Shown here piece after piece: positions 8,802-18,761 of a stretch of DNA of 64,000 nt. The notes under the pieces were generated by a model. That model did no database searches and was not told the origin of the DNA. It saw nothing but the letters and a program-made list of their open reading frames with translations. How positions within the stretch are numbered: position 1 is the stretch's first letter; each line of letters opens with the position of its first letter. The position numbers and the translations under genes are program-made. The DNA is from Bradyrhizobium commune (lineage in GTDB: Bacteria; Pseudomonadota; Alphaproteobacteria; Rhizobiales; Xanthobacteraceae). The stretch covers positions 5,890,001 through 5,954,000 of the forward strand of contig NZ_CP061379.1 in the NCBI RefSeq assembly GCF_015624505.1, given 5' to 3'.

Positions 8802-9406
8802 CTTATGGCCCTGCAGCGACGACCAGGATGGTTGTCGCGTCGAGGGCAAGCTAGCGGACATGAATTTCAACCAACTAAACGCGCGGTTCCCATTTTTACC
8901 GACGAAGGGATGTCAAAGTCGATTAGTTATTTCAATCGATTTTTAAGAAACTCGAAAATGCTTGCAGAATCAGCCCAGATTCTTTGCTCTGTTGCCTCCG
9001 CGGAGCGAGGATAAGTGGGATTCCCGTGCAAATACGGTATCGATGTTCGGCGAATTGGCCGCCCCTAAGGGACCGCCCAACCAGGCCGCGCATCGCGGCG
9101 CCCGCCGCCTTGAGATGAATCACTCTCCTAGCGCTATTTCTGCGCGTTATTTGACGCCTGTGAACCAGTGCGCACATCGTCGGCACGACGCGGGCGACCA
9201 GGAAGGGCCTCGTAGTTTTTGAATATCAGAATTCACATCGAGAGGAAAATTTATCGCCCACTTTCGCAACGGGGGTGCTGGCAAGAGACGACGATTTCAC
9301 TCCGACGGCCCTGTTGCCGCTTCCATCGTCCGGCCGCATATTCTAATAATGTGCTTGGTAAAAAATCCGAGCAAGTTTGATCTAACTATCACGTCCGGTA
9401 GTAAGC
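8802..9406. other. Divergent intergenic region, about 600 bp
   Basis: It separates the leftward glycosidase gene from the rightward glycosyltransferase gene at 9407, so it should hold both promoters. An A/T-rich TTTTAAGAAA element lies at about 8940-8949. No protein-coding frame here is convincing. Confidence 0.4.
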
Positions 9407-10510
9407 ATGCGCGTCGTTCACATTATGGCTGACGGAAATCCCGGTGGAGGGCCAGCCGTCGTGGATACGCTGTGCGCCGGGATGGCTTCGAATGGCGTGG
9501 AAGCTACCGTCGTCACTCAGACTGGAAGTTACTTTTTCGAGCACGCCCGCGCCAAGGGATGGAAGGCGTTCGGGCTCGACTTCAGCAGCCGAAAAAGCAT
9601 CATCAAAATTTCTCGCGAGATTTTGAAGTTACTCGAGCGCGAGGCTCCGGACATCGTTCACGCCCATGGCGCGCGATCTGCGTTGCCGGTATCTCTAGTG
9701 CCACGGGCCAGGCGCCCAGCCTTTGCTTACACTATCCACGGCTTCCACTACGATCGGAAGGGCTTTGCTAGCCGACAGATTTTCAAGCTGGTGGAAAGAT
9801 TATGTATCGGATGCGCGGATCAAATCATTCTTGTCGGCAAGGCAGATGAGGCCTTTGCCCATAAGGAAGGCCTTATCAACGACAGGCAGCGTTGGAGTCA
9901 GGTCTATAACGGCGTGGAGTTGCCACCGGGCGGTGACGTGTTACGGCCCGCCGAATTCGACGTCGCGTTCGTTGGACGACTGCACCCTCAGAAGAACCCG
10001 CTCGCGCTACCCGCGATTCTCTCTGCGATGAACCGGCCCGATGTAAAGATGCTGATAGTTGGCGGCGGTGAGCTCGAAACCGCATTGCGCGATTCAATCG
10101 GGAGGCTCGGAATTGTGTCCCAGGTTACGATGACTGGCACCAAATCGCGGATCGAGGCACTTGATCTGATGTCCAGGGCCCGTGTTTTTGTTTTGCCATC
10201 GCTGTGGGAAGGTGTGCCTGTTTCGATAGTCGAGGCGATGAAGCTTAAAGTACCCGTCGTTGCGTCAAGAATCGCAGGTAATCAGGAAATCGTCCGCCAT
10301 GGACAAACCGGTCTTCTCGCGGATCCACACTCCCCGGAGGAATTCGCTAGACAAATCTCGTTGCTGTTGGACTCGCCCGAGCTTGTAAAGTCTCTCACGG
10401 AGCGAGCCGCTTCATTCGCGTCGACGACCTTCTCCGTCGAAAGCCAAATCGCAGCGCATTTTCGAATTTACGAAGACGCGATCCGGCGACACAACAGCGG
10501 TCGCACCTGA
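9407..10510 (+). CDS. Glycosyltransferase family 4 (GT-B fold), 367 aa
   Basis: It transfers a sugar from a nucleotide donor to the growing lipid-linked repeat unit at the inner membrane; donor and acceptor are unknown. The N-terminal glycine-rich loop ADGNPGGGPA, the central FVGRLHPQKNPL at the start of the donor domain, and the C-terminal EX7E motif in LWEGVPVSIVEAM with the following PVVASRIAGNQEIV are standard for GT4. Length is normal. The gene faces away from the glycosidase gene on its left and converges with the epimerase gene on its right, 13 bases away. Confidence 0.88.
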   Translation: MRVVHIMADGNPGGGPAVVDTLCAGMASNGVEATVVTQTGSYFFEHARAKGWKAFGLDFSSRKSIIKISREILKLLEREAPDIVHAHGARSALPVSLVPRARRPAFAYTIHGFHYDRKGFASRQIFKLVERLCIGCADQIILVGKADEAFAHKEGLINDRQRWSQVYNGVELPPGGDVLRPAEFDVAFVGRLHPQKNPLALPAILSAMNRPDVKMLIVGGGELETALRDSIGRLGIVSQVTMTGTKSRIEALDLMSRARVFVLPSLWEGVPVSIVEAMKLKVPVVASRIAGNQEIVRHGQTGLLADPHSPEEFARQISLLLDSPELVKSLTERAASFASTTFSVESQIAAHFRIYEDAIRRHNSGRT

Positions 10511-10523
10511 GTAACACCACGAA

Positions 10524-11489
10524 CTAAAGGCGGCCTCGCAACTGTTCTACCAGACCGGGCGCGAGGTCAGGATTTTTCCATAGATCTTGCAGCGCGGCTG
10601 CAATCTCAACCCTAGGCGACCAGCCGAATTCAACCTGAATCCTTGCGATATTTGCTTGCAAGAACGGCCGGTCAACCGATCGGGCCCGCGAAACATCATG
10701 TTCGACAGCGATCGGAAGTCCGGTGAGCAATCGCAGTTGGTCCAGAAGCATCGAGACCGAATACTGCTTTCCGGTACCGAGGTTGACGAGTTTCGTCTCC
10801 CCGGCAGGGATATCGCCGTACAGGGCTACTCGCTCGAAACCCTCCGCCGCATCCTCGACGTGGATGTAGTCACGTTGAGGCCAGACATTTCCAAGCTTGA
10901 TCGTAGTGGAGCCGGATTTCAGCTGATACACGATTTCAGGCAAAATGTGGGGGCTAGTCTCCCCCGGGCCAATTACGTTGAACAGCCGGACGATGGCACC
11001 ACAAAGCCCCCTCTGCCGGACGAAGTAACGGACATATTGCTCGGCTTGCAGCTTCGTGAGACCGTACACATCGGCCGGCGCCACTACCGAATTAAGTTCG
11101 TCGTGCGGTGAATTGTCGGGCTGATAGACGGCACCACTGCTGGCGAAAACAAAACGCGCGCCCTCTGGACAGGCGCGGAGAAGATTCATCGTTCCGAGAA
11201 CATTAACTTCCGCAGCGAGCGTGGGATCGCGTTCGCACTCGGGAATAAAATGGATCGCGGCAAGATGAATCACGATTTCGGGACGAAAGCTCTGTATGAG
11301 AGCGGCGACGGAGTGCCAATCCCGAATGTCAACCTTTGCCAAAGAAATACTGGCAATATCGCTCTCGTCGAAGCGGTTGCCAAACTTCAGCGAATCGAGC
11401 ACGCAAACGTCGTGACTATTCCGCAAATTCCGTACCAGCTGCCGCCCTACAAAACCGGCGCCGCCGGCGACCAAAATCCTCTGCTTCAT
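10524..11489 (-). CDS. NAD-dependent sugar epimerase/dehydratase (extended SDR), 321 aa
   Basis: The Rossmann nucleotide loop GGAGFVG is at residues 9-15, an SSG motif (FASSGAVY) sits in the catalytic region, and YGLTK supplies the YxxxK catalytic pair. This fits UDP-glucose 4-epimerase-like enzymes that make a nucleotide sugar for EPS assembly. The substrate cannot be read from sequence. The start overlaps the stop of the upstream glycosyltransferase (11486-12625) by four bases (ATGA), so the two are translationally coupled in a leftward operon. Confidence 0.88.
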   Translation of the reverse strand: MKQRILVAGGAGFVGRQLVRNLRNSHDVCVLDSLKFGNRFDESDIASISLAKVDIRDWHSVAALIQSFRPEIVIHLAAIHFIPECERDPTLAAEVNVLGTMNLLRACPEGARFVFASSGAVYQPDNSPHDELNSVVAPADVYGLTKLQAEQYVRYFVRQRGLCGAIVRLFNVIGPGETSPHILPEIVYQLKSGSTTIKLGNVWPQRDYIHVEDAAEGFERVALYGDIPAGETKLVNLGTGKQYSVSMLLDQLRLLTGLPIAVEHDVSRARSVDRPFLQANIARIQVEFGWSPRVEIAAALQDLWKNPDLAPGLVEQLRGRL

Positions 11490-12625
11490 GCGACCTTAGC
11501 TTCACTGAAACTGCGGGAGTGCGACGCAGAGCGATTGATGGGAGTCGACCCAACCATTTCCTCGAAGCTCTCCGCGATCAGAGCCCAAGAAAGCGTCTTT
11601 GCAGACAAATGGCCCGTCCTTGAAAAGTGATCCCAATGGGCCATCAAGTCACGCACCCCCTGCGCAAGACAATCGGGTGTCGGTTGCGTTACAAGTCCAC
11701 AATTGTAGGAACGAACGATGTCTTTCGTCCCGTTCATTTCGTAATCGCATGTCACGACCGGCAACCCGCTCGCCATCGCCTCCGCCACGACGCGCGGGAA
11801 TCCTTCTCTCAGGCTCGAAATCGCCAAAACTTCAGATCTCGACAGTAGATCGATCTTGTCGTTTTCGGAGATCAAACCAGGTAGAAAAATACTAGAAGCA
11901 TGGCGCGAAGCCATCGCGCGAGTCCTCACCTCCTCTAGCACAGGCCCATCTCCCGCGAGGGTAAGCGCTCCAGCGTACCCTTGGTCTTTCAACAGCTCGA
12001 AGGCGTCGATCAACAATGGAATATTCTTATGAGCCGTCATTCTCCCGATAAAACAGATGCCCGAGCGCCGGATGCGTGGAAGTGATTGGTAGTGCTCGAC
12101 ATCAAGCCCGCTCGGAAGAGAACGAACAGAACCGGAGCAAAAGCGTGCAATCGAACGACCCACGCTATCACTAACTGCCACGTTTCGCGCCACGATCCGT
12201 GGAAGCAGAGCCTGGATCACTCTGTAAAACAAACCAGTACGGATCTCGCACCAATGTATTACAGCTTTAGCGCGCTGAGATTGGGGAAGCGCAACTGCGT
12301 GCAGAAGAGGCCACTGATTCAAGAAGAGCACATCGTAGCTCGTCTCTTTCGCGACTCGGCGCACATGCAACGCGTATCTAAAGATCGTCGGCCACGCTCG
12401 CTTCATCGCTTTGAAGCGCGGGATCTTGTAATGAGCATCCATCGGATATCGAAAAACGACGATTCCGTCCATACTCTCCGAAGAAGGTAGGCCGGACTCA
12501 TGCCCAATGCAATGGACGTCGACGGTATGTCCATTCTTCACAAGTTGGCGCGCAAGCCCTTCGAAAAAAAGCTCCTGCCCGCCAACGCTGGGAGCAAACA
12601 ATTCAACGAATATCCCAATGCGCAC
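11486..12625 (-). CDS. Glycosyltransferase family 4, 379 aa
   Basis: GT-B glycosyltransferase with the N-terminal motif FAPSVGGQELFFEGLA, the mid-protein FIGRMTAHKNIPLLIDAF, and the EX7E motif in LREGFPRVVAEAMASGLPVV. It should act on the cytoplasmic face of the inner membrane in repeat-unit assembly; the sugar is unknown. It overlaps the downstream epimerase by four bases. About 210 bases separate it from the polymerase-like gene upstream. Confidence 0.88.
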   Translation of the reverse strand: MRIGIFVELFAPSVGGQELFFEGLARQLVKNGHTVDVHCIGHESGLPSSESMDGIVVFRYPMDAHYKIPRFKAMKRAWPTIFRYALHVRRVAKETSYDVLFLNQWPLLHAVALPQSQRAKAVIHWCEIRTGLFYRVIQALLPRIVARNVAVSDSVGRSIARFCSGSVRSLPSGLDVEHYQSLPRIRRSGICFIGRMTAHKNIPLLIDAFELLKDQGYAGALTLAGDGPVLEEVRTRAMASRHASSIFLPGLISENDKIDLLSRSEVLAISSLREGFPRVVAEAMASGLPVVTCDYEMNGTKDIVRSYNCGLVTQPTPDCLAQGVRDLMAHWDHFSRTGHLSAKTLSWALIAESFEEMVGSTPINRSASHSRSFSEAKVA

Positions 12626-12837
12626 GCCAACCGCCTTTCAATACACGCTACCGAAAAAGAGCAACATTCCTACGCCAACAGGAACCGCTGCTTGACCACA
12701 AACAATGCGCGAAACAGTCAAACTTGTGATTGTTTTATAACACATAATGGTCATCAAGTGAACGACAAAAATGTGGGCAGTTTTCATTCCAGACTGAGCA
12801 CTGCCGCCTACTTTTCCGCCCGCAGTTTTCGTGGCTC

Positions 12838-14145
12838 TCAAGTGATCAAAGGGATCGCATTGTCGGCCCTAAGTTCCAGCTGACGTATTCGCCCTCTCAG
12901 ATTGGCCGAGATGAACGCGAACACAAAAGTAACGACCGAAGTTGGGTCGAAAAACCGAATCTCGGCCACGTTCAAAATTAAGAAGAAGATTAAGAACCAT
13001 TCCGAGAAGATCTCGGCGCCCCCGACGTATGGACGGTGACCTTTTGACGACCTGAGCAACGGCCCCAGTACGGCGACAAGAGTTGTCAGAAATCCGACCA
13101 ACCCGATGTCGAGAAGGCACTGCAAATATCCATTGTGGGCGCTCAGTTCAAACTGCAAGGTCCTGTCCCAAAAGAGAGACCCGGGTGAGTTTGGCCCCAA
13201 CCAAAATACACCGTATCCGTATCCTAGGAATGGCTTCGCGGCCGCCATCTCTAGCGCAAATTCCCAGATATTGGTGCGTCCGGACAGAGTCACGTCTCGG
13301 CCAATGACAAGCGTAAAGACATCAGGCGCGGCGACAAGGAATAGAATTCCCCCCGTGCAGATCAACCCTGTGAGTACCACCAATTCGCGAGGCCGCAGTC
13401 CCAAGCGGAACCTGGCGTAAGCCCAGCCGGTCACAAAGCCGATTGCTATCAACGGTGTCGCGGAACTCGCAAGCAACAAGGACAGAACACAGAGCCCGGC
13501 TCCCCCAACCCACAACATTCTGCGTCGCACGCGCTTCTGCACGGCGAGAGAGAGGAACGCGAGATATCCTATGCCGGCAAATTGCCCGAGAATATTCTTA
13601 TGATTGAATAATCCGCGCAAGTGAGCGTTGGTATCCAACGCCTTGTCGGGCGCAATCAGCAACCACAAAAACGAGCCAACCAGGGCTATCGTAACCGCAA
13701 TCTGCGCAAGCTTGATCAAGCGAAACAGGCTAAGTCGGGTAGCAACATACGTGCCGACCGCAAATGTTCCAACCAATCCAAGCACCTTTCTCAGCGTTGC
13801 GCCGGGATCTGAGGACCAGAGTGCTGAGAACAAACAGATTAAGATGACAAGAGCGGCCGGCCACCCCAACTGTTGGAGGTGTTCCCGGCGCCGGGTGCGC
13901 ACCAGCAGATAAACTGCGCCGAAGAAAAACGGGGCGAGTAGGGCCTGCCGTATGATGTCCCCCGACTTATCGATGTTCATGACATCGAGGTAGCCAGGTT
14001 CATAGTCGGCCTGAAGACCGGTGATGCCCGGAACGATGTCGGCAGCGATCAGGAGATAGCAAATCAGTGTCGACGCAAGCAGCACATCGCTACGGCGAGC
14101 ATTCGCGATTGATGAGAATGGCCCTACCGCCTGCGCCTCAAGCAT
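12838..14145 (-). CDS. O-antigen ligase/polymerase (Wzy/WaaL-like), 435 aa
   Basis: A polytopic inner-membrane protein with about ten hydrophobic helices. The signatures of the O-antigen ligase superfamily are visible: SGRTNIWEFAL, a glycine-rich FLGYGYGVF, then the periplasmic-loop motif SAHNGYLQCLLDIGLVGF. It probably polymerises EPS repeat units in the periplasm. The start at 14145 overlaps the stop of the upstream glycosyltransferase (14138-15379) by eight bases, indicating coupling. An in-frame start further upstream at 14184 would lengthen the overlap and is less likely. Confidence 0.85.
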   Translation of the reverse strand: MLEAQAVGPFSSIANARRSDVLLASTLICYLLIAADIVPGITGLQADYEPGYLDVMNIDKSGDIIRQALLAPFFFGAVYLLVRTRRREHLQQLGWPAALVILICLFSALWSSDPGATLRKVLGLVGTFAVGTYVATRLSLFRLIKLAQIAVTIALVGSFLWLLIAPDKALDTNAHLRGLFNHKNILGQFAGIGYLAFLSLAVQKRVRRRMLWVGGAGLCVLSLLLASSATPLIAIGFVTGWAYARFRLGLRPRELVVLTGLICTGGILFLVAAPDVFTLVIGRDVTLSGRTNIWEFALEMAAAKPFLGYGYGVFWLGPNSPGSLFWDRTLQFELSAHNGYLQCLLDIGLVGFLTTLVAVLGPLLRSSKGHRPYVGGAEIFSEWFLIFFLILNVAEIRFFDPTSVVTFVFAFISANLRGRIRQLELRADNAIPLIT

Positions 14146-15379
14146 CAACGTCGAGTCCGCTATCCTGTCCGCCCGGCAATGCAAACTCTATCAGGAGCGC
14201 CTTCGCAAACTCTCTTGGGTCGTCGGTAATGGTTGCACTGGCGAGCAATTTGCGCGGCAATCCGCGCACTCCCACAGGTGTGCTGACAATCCTCTTTCTA
14301 AACGATAGCGCCTCTAACACCTTGATGCTCACGCCTGTACCGGCGCGAAGCGGAACGGCGGCAACACGAATTGCGCGGTAGAATTCCGAAACATCGTTCA
14401 GATGGTCCCAGACGGTAACGTTGTCGACTCCCTCAAGGAGCGGCTCGACCTTGCTCGATATCCCCCCCGCAACCAGCATCCGAAACCCCGGTGCCTCCTG
14501 ACGAATGATCGGTAGGATCACGTCACGTAGGTACAGGACGGCATCAAGGTTCATCACATCGTTTGATCCGATAAAACCGGCATCAAACGTCGGAGCTAGT
14601 TCCCCTTGGCTTGGCCGAGCCGCAGCAACGTAAGAGAACGGCTTGTGCGAGAGCTTTGCCGTTGATCGGTTGGTCTTGGCGTAGCCGGCAAACTCATCCG
14701 CAGATTCGACGCGCACCACATGACAAGCGTCAAAGATTTTAGCCTCTGCCCGTCGCGAACGCTCGATATCGATTCGCTCTAGATGATGCCTTATCCAGGC
14801 GTTTGCATGATTGCGCAGGATCTGCCTCAGGTTCAATTCGCCGAACAATCGCTGATACGTCCCTCTGTAAGCGACTGCACGACGGACAAAATCATCGTGG
14901 GCGCTCATCACCACTAGCGGCTTGCGCCCACGAAACAATCGCGGCAAAACCTGTCCAAGCAACTGGACCGATTGCGGCTTGGCCAAATATACAACGTCAG
15001 CTTGCCACTCATTCAATCGATTGGCAATTTCCCGCGCATTTTCAGAGTTGTTGGTAAACAATAACGGATGAGACGAGAGGACATTCCCGGTCAGTGCTCG
15101 CTCAACTTCTCTCCAGACCTGGCCGAAGATACCAAGCAATGTTCCACCTCGATTCCACCCGGGCAGTAAAAGAAAATCCGAAAACAGCTGGCCGTAAGCG
15201 GCATTCACCGAATTCAATCTCGCCAATTGCGGGTCTCGAAAGAACGAAACGCAATGGACCTTCCAACCTCTCTTTTTGTAAGTCTCAGCTATCGTATAGT
15301 AAATCCAGCCGGAGGCATTCTTCGACGGCAATGGCAGAAAAAGTTCGTCGGTTACGAAAATGATCGAGCGCTTCGGCAT
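14138..15379 (-). CDS. Glycosyltransferase (GT4-like), 413 aa
   Basis: The N-terminus MPKRSIIFVTDELFLPLPS and the C-terminal GTGVSIKVLEALSFRKRIVS followed by TPVGVRGLP match the GT4 group in which a Lys-Glu pattern replaces the classical EX7E. The central FIGSNDVMNLDAVLYL introduces the donor-binding half. It presumably adds a sugar to the EPS repeat unit. It heads the leftward operon that continues into the polymerase-like gene and faces away from the flippase gene at 15479, with only 99 bases between. Confidence 0.82.
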   Translation of the reverse strand: MPKRSIIFVTDELFLPLPSKNASGWIYYTIAETYKKRGWKVHCVSFFRDPQLARLNSVNAAYGQLFSDFLLLPGWNRGGTLLGIFGQVWREVERALTGNVLSSHPLLFTNNSENAREIANRLNEWQADVVYLAKPQSVQLLGQVLPRLFRGRKPLVVMSAHDDFVRRAVAYRGTYQRLFGELNLRQILRNHANAWIRHHLERIDIERSRRAEAKIFDACHVVRVESADEFAGYAKTNRSTAKLSHKPFSYVAAARPSQGELAPTFDAGFIGSNDVMNLDAVLYLRDVILPIIRQEAPGFRMLVAGGISSKVEPLLEGVDNVTVWDHLNDVSEFYRAIRVAAVPLRAGTGVSIKVLEALSFRKRIVSTPVGVRGLPRKLLASATITDDPREFAKALLIEFALPGGQDSGLDVDA

Positions 15380-15478
15380 GTACTAACCCTGTGACGGCAA
15401 TTCATCGTGGATCTGATTTCTGGATTTTGACAGCGAACTGCGTGCCGTCGAGAACCAAGGCACGAAAGGACGATCGGA

Positions 15479-16855
15479 ATGATCCGCAACGCATTTATCA
15501 AAAGAGCAGTGGCTGCGTTAACGCTGCTATTCTCCGGCACATTTGTTGCGGCTCTATTGAATTTCATTGCACAACTTACGCTAGCCCGGTCGCTAGAACT
15601 AGAGTCTCTTGGTGCCATTGCTGCCTTGTCCTCGATGATCAACTTTCTTGCACTTGTCGGCATGGGAGGAATGAACTGGTTTCTCCTACAGGTCGTGGGC
15701 ATGGAGAAGGACGCAGCTTGTCGCTGGTACTTTCCTGCCTCAAAATTGGTCGCATTGCTCACGGGGCTTAGCATCGCCGGCCTTGCGGCCTACACTCTCA
15801 CCATTGCAAGATTTCTTCCCTCAGAACGCATGCTGCTGCTCGCAGCTTCGGTTCCGATGCTGTTGGGCCAGTTGGCAGTCGAGCTCACATCCGTTCGCTA
15901 TCAAATCGAGCGAAGCGCTCACCAGGTCGCGTTCTGGCAAGTCGTCACCCCCCTTGGACGCGCCACGGTCGCGCTTGTCCTTAAGACATTTGCCCTTTCT
16001 AGCCTGCGTTCCGTACTCGTCGGATTTGGGCTAATGGGGCTGATCGCGCTCTTCTGGAGCTTAGCCATAGTGCCAGTGCGTTCATGGAACCGTCTATTGA
16101 GCAGCTATCGGCATTCCCATCCTTCTGTACTGGATACACTTCGTTCTGCAGGTCCATTTCTACTCTTTGGCGCTCTGTATCTCTTGTTCTTCCAAGGACC
16201 AATCGTAATATTGGAGTACTTTCGCGGCGGCGCGGAGACCGCGCAGTACAATATCGCCTTTCTGATCGTCTCCGCGACTCTGATGTTCCCTTCCGTGTTC
16301 TACTCAAAGTTTATCGCTGAAAGGACATTTCATTGGGGTCACCATGACCGACCAAAACTTGCCGCCGCTTTCTACTTGTCCGCGGCTCTGATGGCCGCGG
16401 TCGGCTTGTCCGCAATGTTGGCTCTTATGGTCAGTGCCAATTCACTGATCCCTTGGTTGTTCGGATCGAGATATGCTCCATCGATCAATCTGCTGCTTGT
16501 CATGAGTGTTGCGATCCCGGTAAGATTTCTACAAAGCGCATACAGCTCATTGCTCGTGACCGGGCCGCAGACGATCCCGCGAGTAATATATCTCGGCCTT
16601 GCAGCGCTCGCCTCGATCGCAGCGTCGTGCAGTTTCATTCCGGCTTTCGGTGCGATGGGTGCCGCTTATGCGACCGTCGTGGGTGAGTTTGTACTATTCT
16701 TGCTGTCCTGGCGTGGGCTGGTAATCCACGCACCGGAAATCCAGCCCTTTGGATGGATGAGCCCACATTTTATTCGCCAATCGGTATCGACTCTCAGTGA
16801 CAGCGACGAGCACCAAGAACCACAGCAACCCACCTACCCGGGGAAGAAGAGATAG
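15479..16855 (+). CDS. Polysaccharide flippase (Wzx/MATE-like), 458 aa
   Basis: A polytopic membrane protein with about 12-14 helices and no large soluble domain. The N-terminal LLFSGTFVAALLNFIAQLTL and the recurring pattern of paired helices are typical of the MOP superfamily flippases that move lipid-linked repeat units across the inner membrane. A polar tail of about 40 residues follows the last helix. It is transcribed away from the glycosyltransferase operon on its left. Its 3' end overlaps the convergent chain-length gene by 22 bases. Confidence 0.85.
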   Translation: MIRNAFIKRAVAALTLLFSGTFVAALLNFIAQLTLARSLELESLGAIAALSSMINFLALVGMGGMNWFLLQVVGMEKDAACRWYFPASKLVALLTGLSIAGLAAYTLTIARFLPSERMLLLAASVPMLLGQLAVELTSVRYQIERSAHQVAFWQVVTPLGRATVALVLKTFALSSLRSVLVGFGLMGLIALFWSLAIVPVRSWNRLLSSYRHSHPSVLDTLRSAGPFLLFGALYLLFFQGPIVILEYFRGGAETAQYNIAFLIVSATLMFPSVFYSKFIAERTFHWGHHDRPKLAAAFYLSAALMAAVGLSAMLALMVSANSLIPWLFGSRYAPSINLLLVMSVAIPVRFLQSAYSSLLVTGPQTIPRVIYLGLAALASIAASCSFIPAFGAMGAAYATVVGEFVLFLLSWRGLVIHAPEIQPFGWMSPHFIRQSVSTLSDSDEHQEPQQPTYPGKKR

Positions 16856-18258
16856 AAGCGCACCGTCCGCAGAAAGTTCGCAGCTATGTAGGTCGGTGGG
16901 TTTCGGTAGGTCGAAATTAACTGCAACAAGCAAGCCACCCCCACCGCCGTCACGGCCGACAGGAAGCCACCCACAGCGAGGAACAACCAAACACTGCGTC
17001 CCGCAGTTTCAAAAGGAATCGACGCCGGTTGCGCAATTTTGATGGCCGAAAGATTGTTTTCCGTCATTGCCGCCGCAATTCGCTTCTCTCCGGCGCGGGA
17101 GGTAATCTCTGCAAGTTCTTGTTCAGCCGACGTAAGCTGCCGCTTGAGGCGGTTGGTTTCGGCCTCGAGCCCGGCAAGGTTCACAAGGTCTTTCGCGACA
17201 TTGTCCAGTTCTGCTGTGTGCGCTGATTCGGCCGCGCGAAGACCAGCGATCGTCATCTTCAGGGTCAAAAACTGCTGCGTAGCTTCCTGATACAGCTTGA
17301 CCAGGAGCAAAGGCGGATCATCACCGAACAAGTTCTTGCTGTATGGAAGAGGAACAGCTGCTTCCGGCGCGGGTTTAGCAGGATCGCGAGCCTGCGAGGC
17401 CCGCGCAGCGTTAGGCTTCAGCTGATTGATCTGATCCTCGACAACCCGCAATTCCTCCTGCTTTTGCGCCAACTCTGTCCGCACTGTCGCCAGCGACTTT
17501 GCGAGGTCACTCTGGCGAGTGAGTAAGAGCTTTTTCTGTTCGTCAACCGCATATGTGCGATTTGCCGTCATGAAGGCCCCGAGTACTCCGGCCGCCGTTG
17601 CGACCCTGCGCTGAAGCTGATCCATCTCACCACGAAGAAAATCGGCAGCCGCAGCTTGCGTATAGAGTGCTCTGTACTTGCTAAGATAACTCTCCGTGAG
17701 CGCGTTCACAAAAGAGGCAGCAATGCGCGGATCTCCATGGCGAAAAGAAACTCGGATCATGCTGGTGCGTGGTTCGAGCTGCACCTTTAATGCCTGGGCC
17801 GCCAATTTGTAGGCGCGATCCTCGTTGTTCATCCTCTTTTGAGGTACGCCCAGATAGGCCAGCAGCTCAGAAAACTCGCTGTCGGGCCTCTTCGGGTAAA
17901 GCTTGTCGTCGCGGACGCTCTGAATAGCCGATCTAAGGACGAGCTCGCTGTTCAGTAACTCAATTTGCGAATTCACGAAAACGGAGTCGGACCCCAGATT
18001 ACTGTCGCTTTGCTTGCCGTTATCGATGAGGAGCGACGCCGTCGCCTCATATTTGGTATCAAGCAGGGCGTGCAGCGCAACTGCAGAAATAACACCGGAA
18101 AAGAAGACCGCAGCAGCGATCAGCCAATAGTGGCGAAGAGCGCGAAGGACAAATAGCTCTAGGCTGCCGGACTGATCGGCCTCCTTTTCAGGTGCGTGGT
18201 GATCCTCAACTTGTGGTCGAAGAATAACGCGATAGTCTTGCCGCTCGAGACTGGTCAT
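16834..18258 (-). CDS. Chain-length determinant / polysaccharide co-polymerase (Wzz/GumC-like) without kinase domain, 474 aa
   Basis: Architecture: a cytoplasmic N-terminus with an RVILRPQVEDHH stretch, a transmembrane helix at about 44-62 (YWLIAAAVFFSGVISAVALH), a Wzz-type domain, a long coiled-coil region (about 210-410), and a second transmembrane helix near 430-455. No Walker A motif or tyrosine cluster is present, unlike the protein at 49214-51616. It should sit in the inner membrane and set polymer length or link the polymerase to export. Its final codons overlap the convergent flippase gene. Confidence 0.85.
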   Translation of the reverse strand: MTSLERQDYRVILRPQVEDHHAPEKEADQSGSLELFVLRALRHYWLIAAAVFFSGVISAVALHALLDTKYEATASLLIDNGKQSDSNLGSDSVFVNSQIELLNSELVLRSAIQSVRDDKLYPKRPDSEFSELLAYLGVPQKRMNNEDRAYKLAAQALKVQLEPRTSMIRVSFRHGDPRIAASFVNALTESYLSKYRALYTQAAAADFLRGEMDQLQRRVATAAGVLGAFMTANRTYAVDEQKKLLLTRQSDLAKSLATVRTELAQKQEELRVVEDQINQLKPNAARASQARDPAKPAPEAAVPLPYSKNLFGDDPPLLLVKLYQEATQQFLTLKMTIAGLRAAESAHTAELDNVAKDLVNLAGLEAETNRLKRQLTSAEQELAEITSRAGEKRIAAAMTENNLSAIKIAQPASIPFETAGRSVWLFLAVGGFLSAVTAVGVACLLQLISTYRNPPTYIAANFLRTVRFYLFFPG

Positions 18259-18761
18259 AGCAACCTCTGTCCGCCAGTCTGTAGACTAAAGCCCGCAACC
18301 GGCCTGAACAACGTCGATTGATGTTCAACTTCCATTGTGGTGAACCGGCCTTCAGCGTAAGCCATCTTATTAACTAACCTACTGACTTTGCTCACAGAAA
18401 CACAAAGATTTTAGCCTCAAAACCAACCTTTTAAACCACCGGTCGAACTTGCACTGGCTAGATTCTCGGGATTATGCCTATTTCCCAAGCTGTGCCGCCA
18501 AGCCGATCCGTATCGAGAGTCACAGCCATGTCTCAGTGGCAACTTTCGTCGGCCCGCCTTCTGGCTTGGCGATGAGCCCTCCCAGTATTATTTGTCGTGG
18601 AAGTCCTTTTCATTCGGAGATCGCCGCCAAAATCGTCCGGCGAACACTACATCACTCCGTCAAGGCCAACTATTTCTTAACCATTATTTCTTAACCATGT
18701 CGAATTAAAACGCAAAGTGGGGATCTCGTAACGCGCACCACGCCAGCTTCGGTAAGCGGTT
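18259..18761. other. Divergent intergenic region, about 500 bp
   Basis: It lies between the leftward chain-length gene and the rightward lipoprotein gene, and should contain both promoters. A perfect 14-bp tandem repeat (18671-18698) is listed separately. The part near 18360-18440 is A/T-rich. No coding frame here is persuasive. Confidence 0.4.
18671..18698. repeat. Two perfect tandem copies of a 14-bp element
   Basis: TATTTCTTAACCAT occurs twice head-to-tail without interruption, ending 63 bases before the lipoprotein start at 18762. The spacing is slightly more than one helical turn, which could suit cooperative binding of a regulator. The regulator is unknown. Confidence 0.6.

Noticed and set aside
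18259..18761. Possible small coding frames in the divergent region before the lipoprotein gene (for example 18449-18694)
   Set aside because: No signal, domain or good ribosome-binding site; the region includes the tandem repeat and is better explained as regulatory.
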